In this document: positions 41,603 through 50,682 of the stretch, one piece after another
Layout of the letters: every line of letters begins with the position of its first letter
Position numbering within the stretch: position 1 is the first letter of the stretch
DNA from: G025836975 sp040391135
Lineage (GTDB): Bacteria > Pseudomonadota > Gammaproteobacteria > Burkholderiales > Burkholderiaceae_B
DNA: 64,000 nt
Assembly (NCBI GenBank): GCA_040391135.1
Contig: JBEBYL010000008.1
Span: forward strand, 1-64,000
Reading direction: 5' to 3'
The notes under the pieces: model-generated
The model's input: only the letters and a program-made list of their open reading frames with translations
What the model was told of the DNA's origin: nothing
Databases searched by the model: none
Translations under genes and position numbers: made by a program

Positions 41603-44308
41603 ATGGATTCCTTTGCCAAGGAGACCCTTCCAATTTCGTTGGAAGAGGAAATGCGCCGCAGTTATCTCGATTACGCCATGAGCGTGATCGTGGGGCGCGC
41701 CTTACCGGACGTTCGAGACGGTCTGAAACCCGTGCATCGGCGCGTGCTCTTTGCCATGCACGAGCTTAATAATGACTGGAACCGCGCTTACAAGAAGTCG
41801 GCGCGTATTGTGGGCGATGTGATCGGTAAGTATCACCCGCATGGCGACTCGGCGGTCTATGACACCATCGTGCGCATGGCTCAGGATTTCTCGCTGCGCT
41901 ATATGCTGGTGGACGGGCAGGGCAACTTCGGCTCGGTCGATGGCGACAGCGCGGCGGCCATGCGTTATACCGAAATCCGCCTGGCCAAGATCGCACACGA
42001 GATGCTGGCCGATATCGATCAGGAAACGGTGGATTTCGGGCCTAACTACGATGGCAGCGAAAGCGAACCCCTGTTATTGCCCTCGCGCCTGCCCAACCTG
42101 CTGGTCAATGGCAGCTCGGGCATTGCGGTGGGCATGGCGACCAATATTCCGCCTCACAACCTGTCCGAGGTCATCGAGGGCTGCCTGTACTGCCTGCGCA
42201 ATCCGGACTGCACCATCGACGAACTGATCGAATTGATTCCGGCCCCGGACTTTCCGACGGGCGGCATCATCTATGGCTTGTCCGGCGTGCGCGAGGGCTA
42301 CCGCACGGGCAGGGGGCGCGTCATCATGCGCGCCAAGACCCACTTCGAGGACATGGAAAAGGGCAATCGGCAGGCCATCATCATTGATGCCATTCCTTAT
42401 CAGGTCAACAAAAAGACCTTGCAGGAGAAAATTGCCGAGCTGGTCAACGAAAAGAAGATAGAAGGCATTTCCGACATCCGCGACGAGTCCGATAAAGACG
42501 GCATGCGCCTGGTCATCGAACTGAAGCGCGGCGAAGTCCCGGAAGTCGTCCTGAACAATCTCTACAAGAATACGCAGCTTCAAGATACCTTCGGCATGAA
42601 TATGGTGTCGCTGGTCGATGGCCAGCCCCGCTTGCTGAACTTGAAGCAGATGGTGGAGTACTTCCTGCTGCATCGCCGCGAGGTGGTGACGCGCCGCACG
42701 GTGTTCCAGCTGCGCAAGGCGCGCGAGCGCGGCCATGTCCTGGAAGGCCTGGCCGTGGCGTTGGCCAATATCGATGACTTCATCGCCATCATCAAGGCGG
42801 CGCCGACGCCGCCCGTGGCGCGCCAGGAACTGATGGCCCGCTCCTGGGATTCGTCGCTGGTGCGCGAAATGCTGGCGCGCGCCGACGAGGGCGACACGCC
42901 CGGAGGGCGCGCCGCCTATCGTCCGGAGACCCTGCCGGAAGGCTTCGGCCTGCAGGGCGACGGGCTTTATCGCCTTAGCGATACCCAGGCCCAGGAAATC
43001 CTGAACATGCGGCTGCAGCGCCTGACCGGCCTGGAGCAGGACAAGATCGTCGGCGAATACAAAGACATCATGGCGACCATCGCCGACTTGCTGGACATCC
43101 TGGCGCGGCCCGGGCGCGTCACGACGATCATCAGCGACGAACTCATTGCCATCAAGACCGAGTTCTCCACCAATACCAAGGACACGCGCCGCTCGGACAT
43201 CGAGCGCAATGCCACCGAACTCGATACTGAAGATTTGATCACCCCCATGGACATGGTGGTGACCTTGTCGCAGACGGGCTATATAAAGAGCCAGCCGCTT
43301 TCCGAATACCGCTCCCAGAAGCGCGGCGGCCGAGGCAAGCAGGCCACGGCCATGAAGGAAAACGACTGGATAGACCAGTTGTTCATTGCCAATACGCACG
43401 ATTACCTGCTGTGCTTCTCCGACCGGGGCCGGGTGTACTGGCTGAAGGTCTGGGAAGTGCCGCAAGGCTCGCGCAATTCGCGCGGCCGCCCCATTGTGAA
43501 TATGTTCCCCCTGCTCGACGGCGAGAAAATCACCGTGGTGCTGGCTGTCAAGGAATTCAGCGACGATCACTATGTATTCATGGCCACGTCGCGCGGCACG
43601 GTCAAGAAAACGCCCTTGTCCGACTTCTCGAATCCGCGCAAGGCCGGGATCATTGCCGTTGCCCTTGACGAGGGCGACTACCTGATTGGCGCCGATCTGA
43701 CCGACGGCAAGCACGATGTCATGCTGTTTTCCGATGCAGGCAAGGCGGTGCGCTTCGACGAAAACGATGTGCGCCCCATGGGCCGGACGGCTCGCGGCGT
43801 GCGCGGCATGATGCTGGAAGACGGCCAGGCCGTGATAGCCATGCTGGTGGCGGGCGACGAGTCGCAAAGCGTGCTGACGGCCACCGAAAACGGCTTCGGC
43901 AAGCGCACATCGATCGTCGAGTACACGCGCCATGGGCGCGGCACCAAGGGGATGATCGCCATCCAGACCTCCGCGCGCAACGGCAAGGTCGTGGGCGCGG
44001 TGCTGGTCATGCCTTCGGACGAAATCATGCTGATCACCACAGGGGGTGTGCTGGTGCGCACCCGGGTATCGGAAATCCGTGAAATGGGCCGCGCAACGCA
44101 AGGCGTAACCCTTATCAGCGTGGACGATGACAGCATGCTGTCCGGTGTTCGCCGAGTGGTTGAAAGCGACGCGGATGACGACGTCATCGTTGAGATCGAC
44201 GGGGACGGCGATACGGTTCAGGACGTCGATGCCGACGCGGCGCCGGATGGCGGCTCGGGCAATGACGACGCCGCCAATCCTGATTCCGATGGCGAGGACG
44301 AATCGTGA
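41603..44308 (+). CDS. gyrA: DNA gyrase subunit A
   Basis: A 901-residue subunit carrying the DNA breakage-reunion activity of gyrase. The N-terminal domain has RALPDVRDGLKPVHRRVL and the quinolone-resistance region HPHGDSAVYDTIVRMAQ, with Ser83 and Asp87 unaltered. The catalytic tyrosine lies in AAMRYTEIRL (about Tyr122). The C-terminal beta-pinwheel carries the GyrA-box-like QKRGGRGKQ that wraps DNA. The last roughly 50 residues form a strongly acidic tail (DADDDVIVEIDGDGD...). It starts the gyrA-serC-pheA-hisC-tyrA-aroA-cmk block. Confidence 0.97.
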   Translation: MDSFAKETLPISLEEEMRRSYLDYAMSVIVGRALPDVRDGLKPVHRRVLFAMHELNNDWNRAYKKSARIVGDVIGKYHPHGDSAVYDTIVRMAQDFSLRYMLVDGQGNFGSVDGDSAAAMRYTEIRLAKIAHEMLADIDQETVDFGPNYDGSESEPLLLPSRLPNLLVNGSSGIAVGMATNIPPHNLSEVIEGCLYCLRNPDCTIDELIELIPAPDFPTGGIIYGLSGVREGYRTGRGRVIMRAKTHFEDMEKGNRQAIIIDAIPYQVNKKTLQEKIAELVNEKKIEGISDIRDESDKDGMRLVIELKRGEVPEVVLNNLYKNTQLQDTFGMNMVSLVDGQPRLLNLKQMVEYFLLHRREVVTRRTVFQLRKARERGHVLEGLAVALANIDDFIAIIKAAPTPPVARQELMARSWDSSLVREMLARADEGDTPGGRAAYRPETLPEGFGLQGDGLYRLSDTQAQEILNMRLQRLTGLEQDKIVGEYKDIMATIADLLDILARPGRVTTIISDELIAIKTEFSTNTKDTRRSDIERNATELDTEDLITPMDMVVTLSQTGYIKSQPLSEYRSQKRGGRGKQATAMKENDWIDQLFIANTHDYLLCFSDRGRVYWLKVWEVPQGSRNSRGRPIVNMFPLLDGEKITVVLAVKEFSDDHYVFMATSRGTVKKTPLSDFSNPRKAGIIAVALDEGDYLIGADLTDGKHDVMLFSDAGKAVRFDENDVRPMGRTARGVRGMMLEDGQAVIAMLVAGDESQSVLTATENGFGKRTSIVEYTRHGRGTKGMIAIQTSARNGKVVGAVLVMPSDEIMLITTGGVLVRTRVSEIREMGRATQGVTLISVDDDSMLSGVRRVVESDADDDVIVEIDGDGDTVQDVDADAAPDGGSGNDDAANPDSDGEDES

Positions 44309-45435
44309 TGCGTCCATGGAATTTTTCGGCAGGCCCATCGGCCCTGCCGCTGGAAGTGCTGGAGCAGGCCGCGGCGGAAATGACGGACTGGCACGGCTGC
44401 GGCATGTCGGTCATGGAAATGAGCCATCGCGGCAAGCAGTTCACGCAGATACGCGACGAAGCCGTAGCCGACCTGCGCGAATTGCTGAGCGTCCCCGACG
44501 ATTTTGACATCCTGTTCATGCAGGGCGGGGCGACGGCGGAAAATGCCATCGTGCCCTTGAACCTGATCGGCCGCAATGGATCGGGCAAGGCCGACTACAT
44601 CCTTACCGGCATTTGGTCCAACAAGTCCTACAAGGAAGCCCAGCGCTACGGCGACATCGCCGTAGCGGCAAGCAGCGGCACCGAAGTCACGCTGGACGGC
44701 GTGCGGCAGGATCCCTGGACCTGGTTCCCCAAGGTGCAGGACTGGAAGCTGCGGCCCGATGCCGCGTATCTGCATCTGTGCAGCAACGAAACCATAGGCG
44801 GCGTCGAGTTCGCCGACTGGCCGGATATGGCCTCGCTGGGTGCTCCCGGCGTCCCGCTGGTGGTCGATGCCTCGTCGCATTTCCTTTCGCGTCCGGTCGA
44901 TTTTTCCAAGGCGTCCATGGTGTATGCGGGAGCCCAGAAAAACGCCGGGCCGGCCGGCCTGACCGTGGTCATCATCCGCAAGGACCTGATCGGCGGCGCC
45001 TTGCCGGTATGTCCGTCGGCCTTCGATTACGCCAACGTGGCGGCCGCCGGCTCCATGTTCAATACACCGCCGACCTATGCCATATATGTGGCGGGCCTGG
45101 TGTTCAAGTGGCTCAAGCGCCAGGGCGGCGTGGCCGCCATCGAAGCCGCCAACATCGCCAAGGCGCGGACCTTGTATTCCTATCTGGATAGCTCCGAGTT
45201 CTACGTGAGCCCCGTCCATGCGGCGTCCAGGTCGCGCATGAACGTACCGTTTTTCCTGCGCGACGAGTCCTTGAACGCCGCCTTCCTGTCCGAAGCCGAG
45301 ACCGCCGGACTGATGCAATTGAAAGGACACAAGAGCGTGGGCGGCATGCGCGCCTCCATTTACAACGCCGTGCCGCTGGAAGCGGTGCAAACATTGGTTT
45401 CTTACTTGCAGGACTTCGAGCGCCGACATGGATAA
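44308..45435 (+). CDS. serC: Phosphoserine aminotransferase
   Basis: A 375-residue PLP enzyme of serine and pyridoxal synthesis. It begins MRPWNFSAGPSALPLEVLEQ, the family N-terminus. GGATAENAIVPLNL binds the PLP phosphate. YAGAQKNAGPAGLTVVI holds the Schiff-base lysine. GGMRASIYNA is the C-terminal phosphate contact. The ATG at 44308 overlaps the gyrA stop by one base (TGATG), with GAGGACGAATCG upstream; a GTG one codon earlier is possible. Confidence 0.95.
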   Translation: MRPWNFSAGPSALPLEVLEQAAAEMTDWHGCGMSVMEMSHRGKQFTQIRDEAVADLRELLSVPDDFDILFMQGGATAENAIVPLNLIGRNGSGKADYILTGIWSNKSYKEAQRYGDIAVAASSGTEVTLDGVRQDPWTWFPKVQDWKLRPDAAYLHLCSNETIGGVEFADWPDMASLGAPGVPLVVDASSHFLSRPVDFSKASMVYAGAQKNAGPAGLTVVIIRKDLIGGALPVCPSAFDYANVAAAGSMFNTPPTYAIYVAGLVFKWLKRQGGVAAIEAANIAKARTLYSYLDSSEFYVSPVHAASRSRMNVPFFLRDESLNAAFLSEAETAGLMQLKGHKSVGGMRASIYNAVPLEAVQTLVSYLQDFERRHG

Positions 45436-46513
45436 TTCATTGCAAGCCCGCCTGCTGCCCTTGCGCCAGCGGATTGACGCGCTGGACGAACAGATCCTGG
45501 ATTTGCTGAACCAGCGCGCCAGCACCGCTCAGGAAGTCGGCAAGGTCAAGCAGGAATTCGACCTGGACGGTCCGGTGCTCAAGCCCGAGCGTGAAGCCAT
45601 GGTCATTCGGCGCTTGCAGGACCTGAACAAGGGGCCGTTTACCGAGCAGGCCATCGATGCCGTCTGGACACAGATCATCTCAACCTGCCGGGGGCTGGAG
45701 AGCGTGCTGACGGTGGCTTACCTGGGTCCCCAGGGTTCGTTTTCCGAGCAGGCCGCGCTGGAGCATTTCGGCCATTCGGTCACGCGCTTGCGCTGCGACT
45801 CGTTTGACGAGGTGTTTCGCGCAGTTGAAGCGGGGCAGGCGAACGTGGGCATGGTTCCCGTCGAAAATTCGACGGAAGGCGCGGTCAACCGTACGCTGGA
45901 TCTGTTGCTGAATTCGCCTTTAAAGGTGCTGGGCGAGCGCTCGATAAAAATCCATCACAACCTGATGACCAAGTCCGGCACGCTGGATGGTGTCACGCGC
46001 GTCATGGCACATCCGCAGGCCTTGGCGCAATGCCAGGCATGGCTGACCCAGCATTACCCCCGCCTTGCCCGCGACGCGGCATCGAGCAATGGCGAAGCGG
46101 CGCGCATCGCGTCCCAGGATCCGACGGTGGCCGCCATTGCCGGCGCAACGGCGGCGCAAGCCTGGGATCTGCAAATCGTGGCGTCGGGCATTCAGGACGA
46201 TCCGCAGAACAGGACGCGCTTCCTGGCGGTCGGGGCCATCGAGACCCTGCCGACCGACAGCGACAAGACCAGCATCATTCTGGCCGTGCCCAATCGCGCC
46301 GGCGCCGTCTACGACATGCTGGCGCCGTTGGCGGCCAATGGGGTATCCATGACACGACTGGAGTCGCGTCCGGCGCGCACGGGCCAGTGGGAATATTATT
46401 TCTATGTCGACCTGCTGGGTCATCGCAATGAGCCGGCGGTCGCGCAGGCCTTGGCGGATCTGAAGAAGCAGGTCGCTTTTTTCAAGGTATTGGGATCCTA
46501 TCCCAGGCAGTAG
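45428..46513 (+). CDS. pheA: Bifunctional chorismate mutase / prephenate dehydratase
   Basis: A 361-residue P-protein for phenylalanine synthesis. Residues about 1-95 are an AroQ mutase (LRQRIDALDEQILDLLNQRAS). About 95-275 are the dehydratase (VAYLGPQGSFSEQAAL, VPVENSTEGAVNRTLDLL). An ACT domain follows with GAVYDMLAPLAANGVSMTRL and ESRP, the phenylalanine feedback site. It overlaps serC by eight bases, indicating coupled translation. Confidence 0.95.
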   Translation: MDNSLQARLLPLRQRIDALDEQILDLLNQRASTAQEVGKVKQEFDLDGPVLKPEREAMVIRRLQDLNKGPFTEQAIDAVWTQIISTCRGLESVLTVAYLGPQGSFSEQAALEHFGHSVTRLRCDSFDEVFRAVEAGQANVGMVPVENSTEGAVNRTLDLLLNSPLKVLGERSIKIHHNLMTKSGTLDGVTRVMAHPQALAQCQAWLTQHYPRLARDAASSNGEAARIASQDPTVAAIAGATAAQAWDLQIVASGIQDDPQNRTRFLAVGAIETLPTDSDKTSIILAVPNRAGAVYDMLAPLAANGVSMTRLESRPARTGQWEYYFYVDLLGHRNEPAVAQALADLKKQVAFFKVLGSYPRQ

Positions 46514-46525
46514 GAACAGGCTAGC

Positions 46526-47662
46526 ATGAACCTAGACGACACAAAAAAGGCCGCTGCAGCGGCCGTCCCCGATTATGTGCTGGCCATTGCCCCTTACCAG
46601 GCAGGCAAGCCCATCAGCGAACTGGCTCGCGAATTCAAGCTGGACCCGGCCGGCATCGTCAAGCTGGCCTCGAATGAAAACCCACTGGGGCTGCCGGAGT
46701 CGGCGCGGCAAGCCATGGCGGACGCCATAAGCGGTTTGGGCCGTTATCCCGATCCCAACGGTTTCGAGTTGAAGGCGGCCCTGTCCGCGCGCTACGGAGT
46801 GCCGGCCGACTGGATCACCCTGGGCAATGGCTCCAATGACTTGCTGGAGCTGGCCTCGCTGGCCTTGCTGGCGCCGGGCGCCTCCGCTGTGTATGCGCAG
46901 CATGCGTTCACCGTGTACCGGCTGGCAACGCAGGCGCGGGGCGCACGCCACATCATGGTGCCGGCGCGCGATTACGGCCACGACCTGGATGCCATGTACG
47001 ATGCCATCGACGCGGACACGCGATTGGTTTTCATCGCCAACCCCAACAACCCGACGGGAACCTTCCTGTCGGCCGGCCGTATCGCGGCGTTTTTGGCTCG
47101 GGTGCATGATCGCTGGGGCGACAGCGTTACGGTCCTGCTTGACGAGGCCTACAACGAGTACCTGGATCCCGAATTCCGTTTCGACAGCGCCCGCTGGGTC
47201 GAGCAATATGCCAACCTGATCGTCTCGCGCACCTTCTCCAAAGCCTATGGCCTGGCCGGCTTGCGGGTGGGCTTCGCCATCGCCCAGCCCGGCTTGACCG
47301 ACGTGCTCAATCGCGTGCGCCAACCGTTCAACGTCAACAGCCTGGCACAAGTGGCCGCCATCGCGGCTTTGGGCGATGCGGCGTTCCTGCGGCAATCCTA
47401 TGAGCTGAACAAGGCGGGCAAGCAAACCCTGGTCGACGGATTCACGCGCCTGGGCCTGGAATATGTTCCAAGCTATGGCAATTTCGTGCTGGTGCGCGTG
47501 GGCGACGCCGCCCGCATCAATCTGGAGCTGCTCAAGAAGGGCGTGATCGTCCGGCCCGTGGCGGGCGACGGCTTGCCCGAATGGTTGCGTGTTTCCATAG
47601 GCCTGGCCGAAGAAAACGCCCGTTTCCTGGATGCGTTGACGGCCACTCTTGGGTCGCCATGA
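46526..47662 (+). CDS. hisC: Histidinol-phosphate aminotransferase
   Basis: A 378-residue fold-type I PLP aminotransferase. LASNENPLGLPESARQAM is the family N-terminal block. IANPNNPTGTFL precedes the PLP aspartate region VLLDEAYNEY. The Schiff-base lysine is in SRTFSKAYGLAGLRVG. Located between pheA and tyrA, it probably also transaminates aromatic oxoacids, as proposed for HisC2-type enzymes in such supra-operons; that is inference. AGGAACAGGCTAGC precedes the ATG. Confidence 0.92.
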   Translation: MNLDDTKKAAAAAVPDYVLAIAPYQAGKPISELAREFKLDPAGIVKLASNENPLGLPESARQAMADAISGLGRYPDPNGFELKAALSARYGVPADWITLGNGSNDLLELASLALLAPGASAVYAQHAFTVYRLATQARGARHIMVPARDYGHDLDAMYDAIDADTRLVFIANPNNPTGTFLSAGRIAAFLARVHDRWGDSVTVLLDEAYNEYLDPEFRFDSARWVEQYANLIVSRTFSKAYGLAGLRVGFAIAQPGLTDVLNRVRQPFNVNSLAQVAAIAALGDAAFLRQSYELNKAGKQTLVDGFTRLGLEYVPSYGNFVLVRVGDAARINLELLKKGVIVRPVAGDGLPEWLRVSIGLAEENARFLDALTATLGSP

Positions 47663-48567
47663 GCGGCCCCCGTGCCGCCTCGGAGCCAGCGCAGCCGTGG
47701 ATACCGGTGCTGGCCGTCGTGGGTGTCGGGCTGATAGGCGGTTCGTTTGCCAGCGCCTTGCGCCAGGCCGGCGTGGTCGGCCGGGTATTGGGGGTTGGGC
47801 GCCAAGCCGCCTCGTTGGCGCAAGCATGCAAACTGGGCCTGATCGACGAAGCCGCCACGCTGGAGCAGGCGGCGGCCCGGGCCGATTTGATTTTCCTTGC
47901 GATGCCGGTGGGCGCCACGGGATCGGTATTGGCCCGGTTGCGGCCTTTGCTGCGTCCTGAAACCCTCGTTACCGATGCGGGCAGCACCAAGGCCGATGTG
48001 GTCGCCGCCGCGCGCTTGGCCCTGGGCGATCGCATCGGGCAATTCGTGCCTGGCCATCCCATAGCCGGCGCCGAAACAACCGGCCCCGAAGCGGCCGATG
48101 CCTCGCTGTACAGGGGGCGCACTGTCGTTCTTACCCCGCTGGCCGAAAATACCCCAGCCGCCAAGGCGTATGTCACGCGGGCATGGGAACGTTGCGGCGC
48201 CAGGGTGCTGAGCATGGAGCCGGACGTGCACGATACCGTGCTGGCTTCGGTCAGCCATGTTCCGCATTTCCTGTCGTCGGTATTCATGTGGCAGGTGGCG
48301 ACGGCGCAGGATTCGGATTTGCGCCTCGCCTTGGCCGGCACCGGATTTCGCGATTTCACGCGCATTGCAGCGGGATCGCCCGAGGTATGGCGGGATATCT
48401 TCCTGAGCAATCGGCCGGCTGTACTGGCCGAGCTGCGCGAGGTAAAGGCCGCCTTGCAGCAAGCCGAACAGGCGCTGGAAGAGGCCGACGGCGACAAGCT
48501 TCAGGATTTTCTAGAACGCGCGGCGCTGGCGCGCCGTTTTTGGGGTAGCAGGAGCGGTTTGTCATGA
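47659..48567 (+). CDS. tyrA: Prephenate dehydrogenase
   Basis: A 302-residue monofunctional TyrA. The nucleotide-binding fold shows VGVGLIGGSFASALRQAG. DAGSTKADVVAAA and PGHPIAGAETTGPEAADASLY hold the catalytic histidine. SHVPHFLSSVF and GTGFRDFTRIAAGSPEVW are further family blocks. The ATG at 47659 overlaps the hisC stop as ATGA. No ACT domain is seen, so feedback control by tyrosine must be by other means or absent. Confidence 0.95.
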   Translation: MSGPRAASEPAQPWIPVLAVVGVGLIGGSFASALRQAGVVGRVLGVGRQAASLAQACKLGLIDEAATLEQAAARADLIFLAMPVGATGSVLARLRPLLRPETLVTDAGSTKADVVAAARLALGDRIGQFVPGHPIAGAETTGPEAADASLYRGRTVVLTPLAENTPAAKAYVTRAWERCGARVLSMEPDVHDTVLASVSHVPHFLSSVFMWQVATAQDSDLRLALAGTGFRDFTRIAAGSPEVWRDIFLSNRPAVLAELREVKAALQQAEQALEEADGDKLQDFLERAALARRFWGSRSGLS

Positions 48568-49886
48568 CAACGAGTCCCAGTTTATGTTTGCAGCCGGTAC
48601 GCGCCGCATCGGGCCAACTGAAATTGCCAGGATCCAAAAGCATTTCCAATCGGGTGCTGCTGCTGGCGGCGCTGGCCGATGGCCTGACGCAGCTTGATGG
48701 GCTGCTCGACTCCGACGATACCCGGGTGATGCTGGCCGCCTTGGACCAGCTTGGCGTGCGGGTCGAGCGTGAAGGGGCGGATGGGGCGCGGATACGGGGC
48801 AATTGCCCTTTCACGACGCAGAGCGCGGAACTGTTCCTGGGAAATGCGGGAACCGCCTTTCGTCCCCTGACCGCGGCCTTGGCGATGATGGGGGGCGATT
48901 ACCAACTGTCGGGCGTGCCGCGAATGCACGAGCGGCCCATAGGCGATCTGGTCGACGCCCTTGTCGCCCTGGGCGCCGATGTCAGGTATCTGGGCAATCC
49001 CGGGTACCCGCCGCTGGCCATAGGCCGGGGCGATATCCGGACGGATAATCCCGTACGGGTCAAAGGGTCGGTATCCAGCCAGTTCTTGACGGCCTTGCTG
49101 ATGGCCGCGCCCATCCACGCCTCGCGGGCGTCCGCCGACGTGACGATAGAGGTGGACGGCGAGCTTATTTCCAAGCCCTATATATCGATCACCCTGAACC
49201 TGATGGCCAGGTTCGGCGTACAGGTCCAGCGCGAGGATTGGCGGCGCTTTGTCATTCCCGCCGGGTCGCGTTACACATCGCCCGGCAGTATTGCCATCGA
49301 GGGCGATGCCTCGACGGCGTCGTATTTCATGGCGCTGGGCGCCATCGGCGGCGGCCCCATCCACATACTGGGAGCCGGGTCGGACAGCATGCAGGGCGAT
49401 ATGGCTTTCGCCGATGTGGTCCAGGAGATGGGGGCCACAGTCGTGCGCCATCCCGATTCCATCGAGGTCAGCGGCGTGCGGGTGGCCCAGGGCGAGAAGC
49501 TCAAGGCTTTCGACCGGGACTTCAACCTGATTCCCGACGCGGCCATGACCGCCGCCGCCATGGCAATGTATGCGGATGGCCCGTGCATGCTGCGCAATAT
49601 CGGCAGTTGGCGGGTCAAGGAAACCGACCGCATCCATGCCATGCACACCGAATTGCAGAAGCTGGGTGCGCAGGTCGAATCCGGCCCCGACTGGTTAAGG
49701 GTGACCCCCATCGCTTCATCGGGATGGAAGCCGGCCTCGATAGAAACCTACGACGATCACCGCATGGCCATGTGTTTCTCGCTGGCGGCCTTCGGTCCGG
49801 TGCCGGTAACCATATTGGACCCCGACTGCGTCAGCAAGACATTCCCCGATTATTTTTCCGTATTCCGCGAACTGGTGCGAGCATGA
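48564..49886 (+). CDS. aroA: 3-phosphoshikimate 1-carboxyvinyltransferase (EPSP synthase)
   Basis: A 440-residue shikimate-pathway enzyme with two inverse-alpha/beta domains. KLPGSKSISNRVLLLAALADG binds shikimate-3-phosphate and PEP. LGNAGTAFRPLTAALAM is the second PEP loop; Ala follows GNAGT as in glyphosate-sensitive class I enzymes. KGSVSSQFLTALLMAAP and the C-terminal VKETDRIHAM are also present. It overlaps tyrA by four bases (ATGA). Confidence 0.96.
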   Translation: MTTSPSLCLQPVRAASGQLKLPGSKSISNRVLLLAALADGLTQLDGLLDSDDTRVMLAALDQLGVRVEREGADGARIRGNCPFTTQSAELFLGNAGTAFRPLTAALAMMGGDYQLSGVPRMHERPIGDLVDALVALGADVRYLGNPGYPPLAIGRGDIRTDNPVRVKGSVSSQFLTALLMAAPIHASRASADVTIEVDGELISKPYISITLNLMARFGVQVQREDWRRFVIPAGSRYTSPGSIAIEGDASTASYFMALGAIGGGPIHILGAGSDSMQGDMAFADVVQEMGATVVRHPDSIEVSGVRVAQGEKLKAFDRDFNLIPDAAMTAAAMAMYADGPCMLRNIGSWRVKETDRIHAMHTELQKLGAQVESGPDWLRVTPIASSGWKPASIETYDDHRMAMCFSLAAFGPVPVTILDPDCVSKTFPDYFSVFRELVRA

Positions 49887-50581
49887 CTTCAGCGTCGGCA
49901 AGAATTCCCGTCATCACCATCGACGGGCCCACGGCCTCCGGCAAGGGAACCATTGCCCACCGGGTCGCCCAGGCCCTGGGCTGGGCGGTGCTCGATAGCG
50001 GCGCGCTGTATCGCCTGACGGCGCTGGCGGCTCAGCAGCAAGGGGTGGACGTCGGCAATGAAGCCGCGGTCGCCCAGGTCGCCCTGGGCCTGGATGTCTC
50101 CTTCCAGGGCGAGCTCGTCCTGCTGGATGGCCAGGACGTGGGAGCCCTGATTCGCCAGGAAAACATCGGCAACCTGGCCTCGAAGGTAGCCGCTTACGGG
50201 CCGGTACGGCAAGCATTGCTGGAGCGCCAGAGGGCGTTCCGCCTGCCGCCGGGCTTGGTTGCGGACGGTCGCGACATGGGTACGGTGGTGTTTCCGGATG
50301 CTCCACTCAAGATATTTTTAGTGGCCGATGTCCGGGCAAGGGCGGAAAGACGCTGTAAGCAGTTGAAGGAAAAGGGGATTTCTGCTAATCTATCGGGCCT
50401 GTTGGAAGATATGCGTGCGCGCGATGAGCGCGACCGCAGCAGGGCGAACGCACCGCTAGTCGCGGCGCCGGGCGCAAAAACGGTCGATTCATCAAATTTA
50501 AGCATCGATGAAACGGTCGGGATAGTACTCGACTACTGGTCGAACCTGGGGTTCCAGGCGGCTGCAAGGCAGGCTGACTGA
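49883..50581 (+). CDS. cmk: Cytidylate kinase
   Basis: A 232-residue nucleoside monophosphate kinase that phosphorylates CMP and dCMP. The P-loop is ITIDGPTASGKGTIAHRVAQ. LDSGALYRLTAL forms the CMP site. VADGRDMGTVVFPDAPLKIFL is the family core. The lid arginines are in RARDERDRSRANAPL. It overlaps aroA by four bases. A weak hairpin (GCACT/AGTGC, 50583-50598) with a nearby T-run may partly separate it from rpsA. Confidence 0.95.
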   Translation: MTSASARIPVITIDGPTASGKGTIAHRVAQALGWAVLDSGALYRLTALAAQQQGVDVGNEAAVAQVALGLDVSFQGELVLLDGQDVGALIRQENIGNLASKVAAYGPVRQALLERQRAFRLPPGLVADGRDMGTVVFPDAPLKIFLVADVRARAERRCKQLKEKGISANLSGLLEDMRARDERDRSRANAPLVAAPGAKTVDSSNLSIDETVGIVLDYWSNLGFQAAARQAD

Positions 50582-50682
50582 AGCACTGCCGCAAGTGCCT
50601 GGGATTATTTTTTACTCCACTGGGACTGCTTACAGTCTTGGTGTGTTTTTAACAGCCATTTCCGGCTTTTGGATTTAACTTA

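Noticed and set aside
41341..41619. A 92-codon minus-strand ORF between ompA and gyrA
   Set aside because: It overlaps the gyrA start and its extended -10 promoter, lacks a ribosome site and has atypical composition.
42074..44338. A 754-codon open frame antisense to gyrA
   Set aside because: It follows the codon-position bias of the real gene on the opposite strand; it has no ribosome site and a His/Gln-rich nonsense composition.
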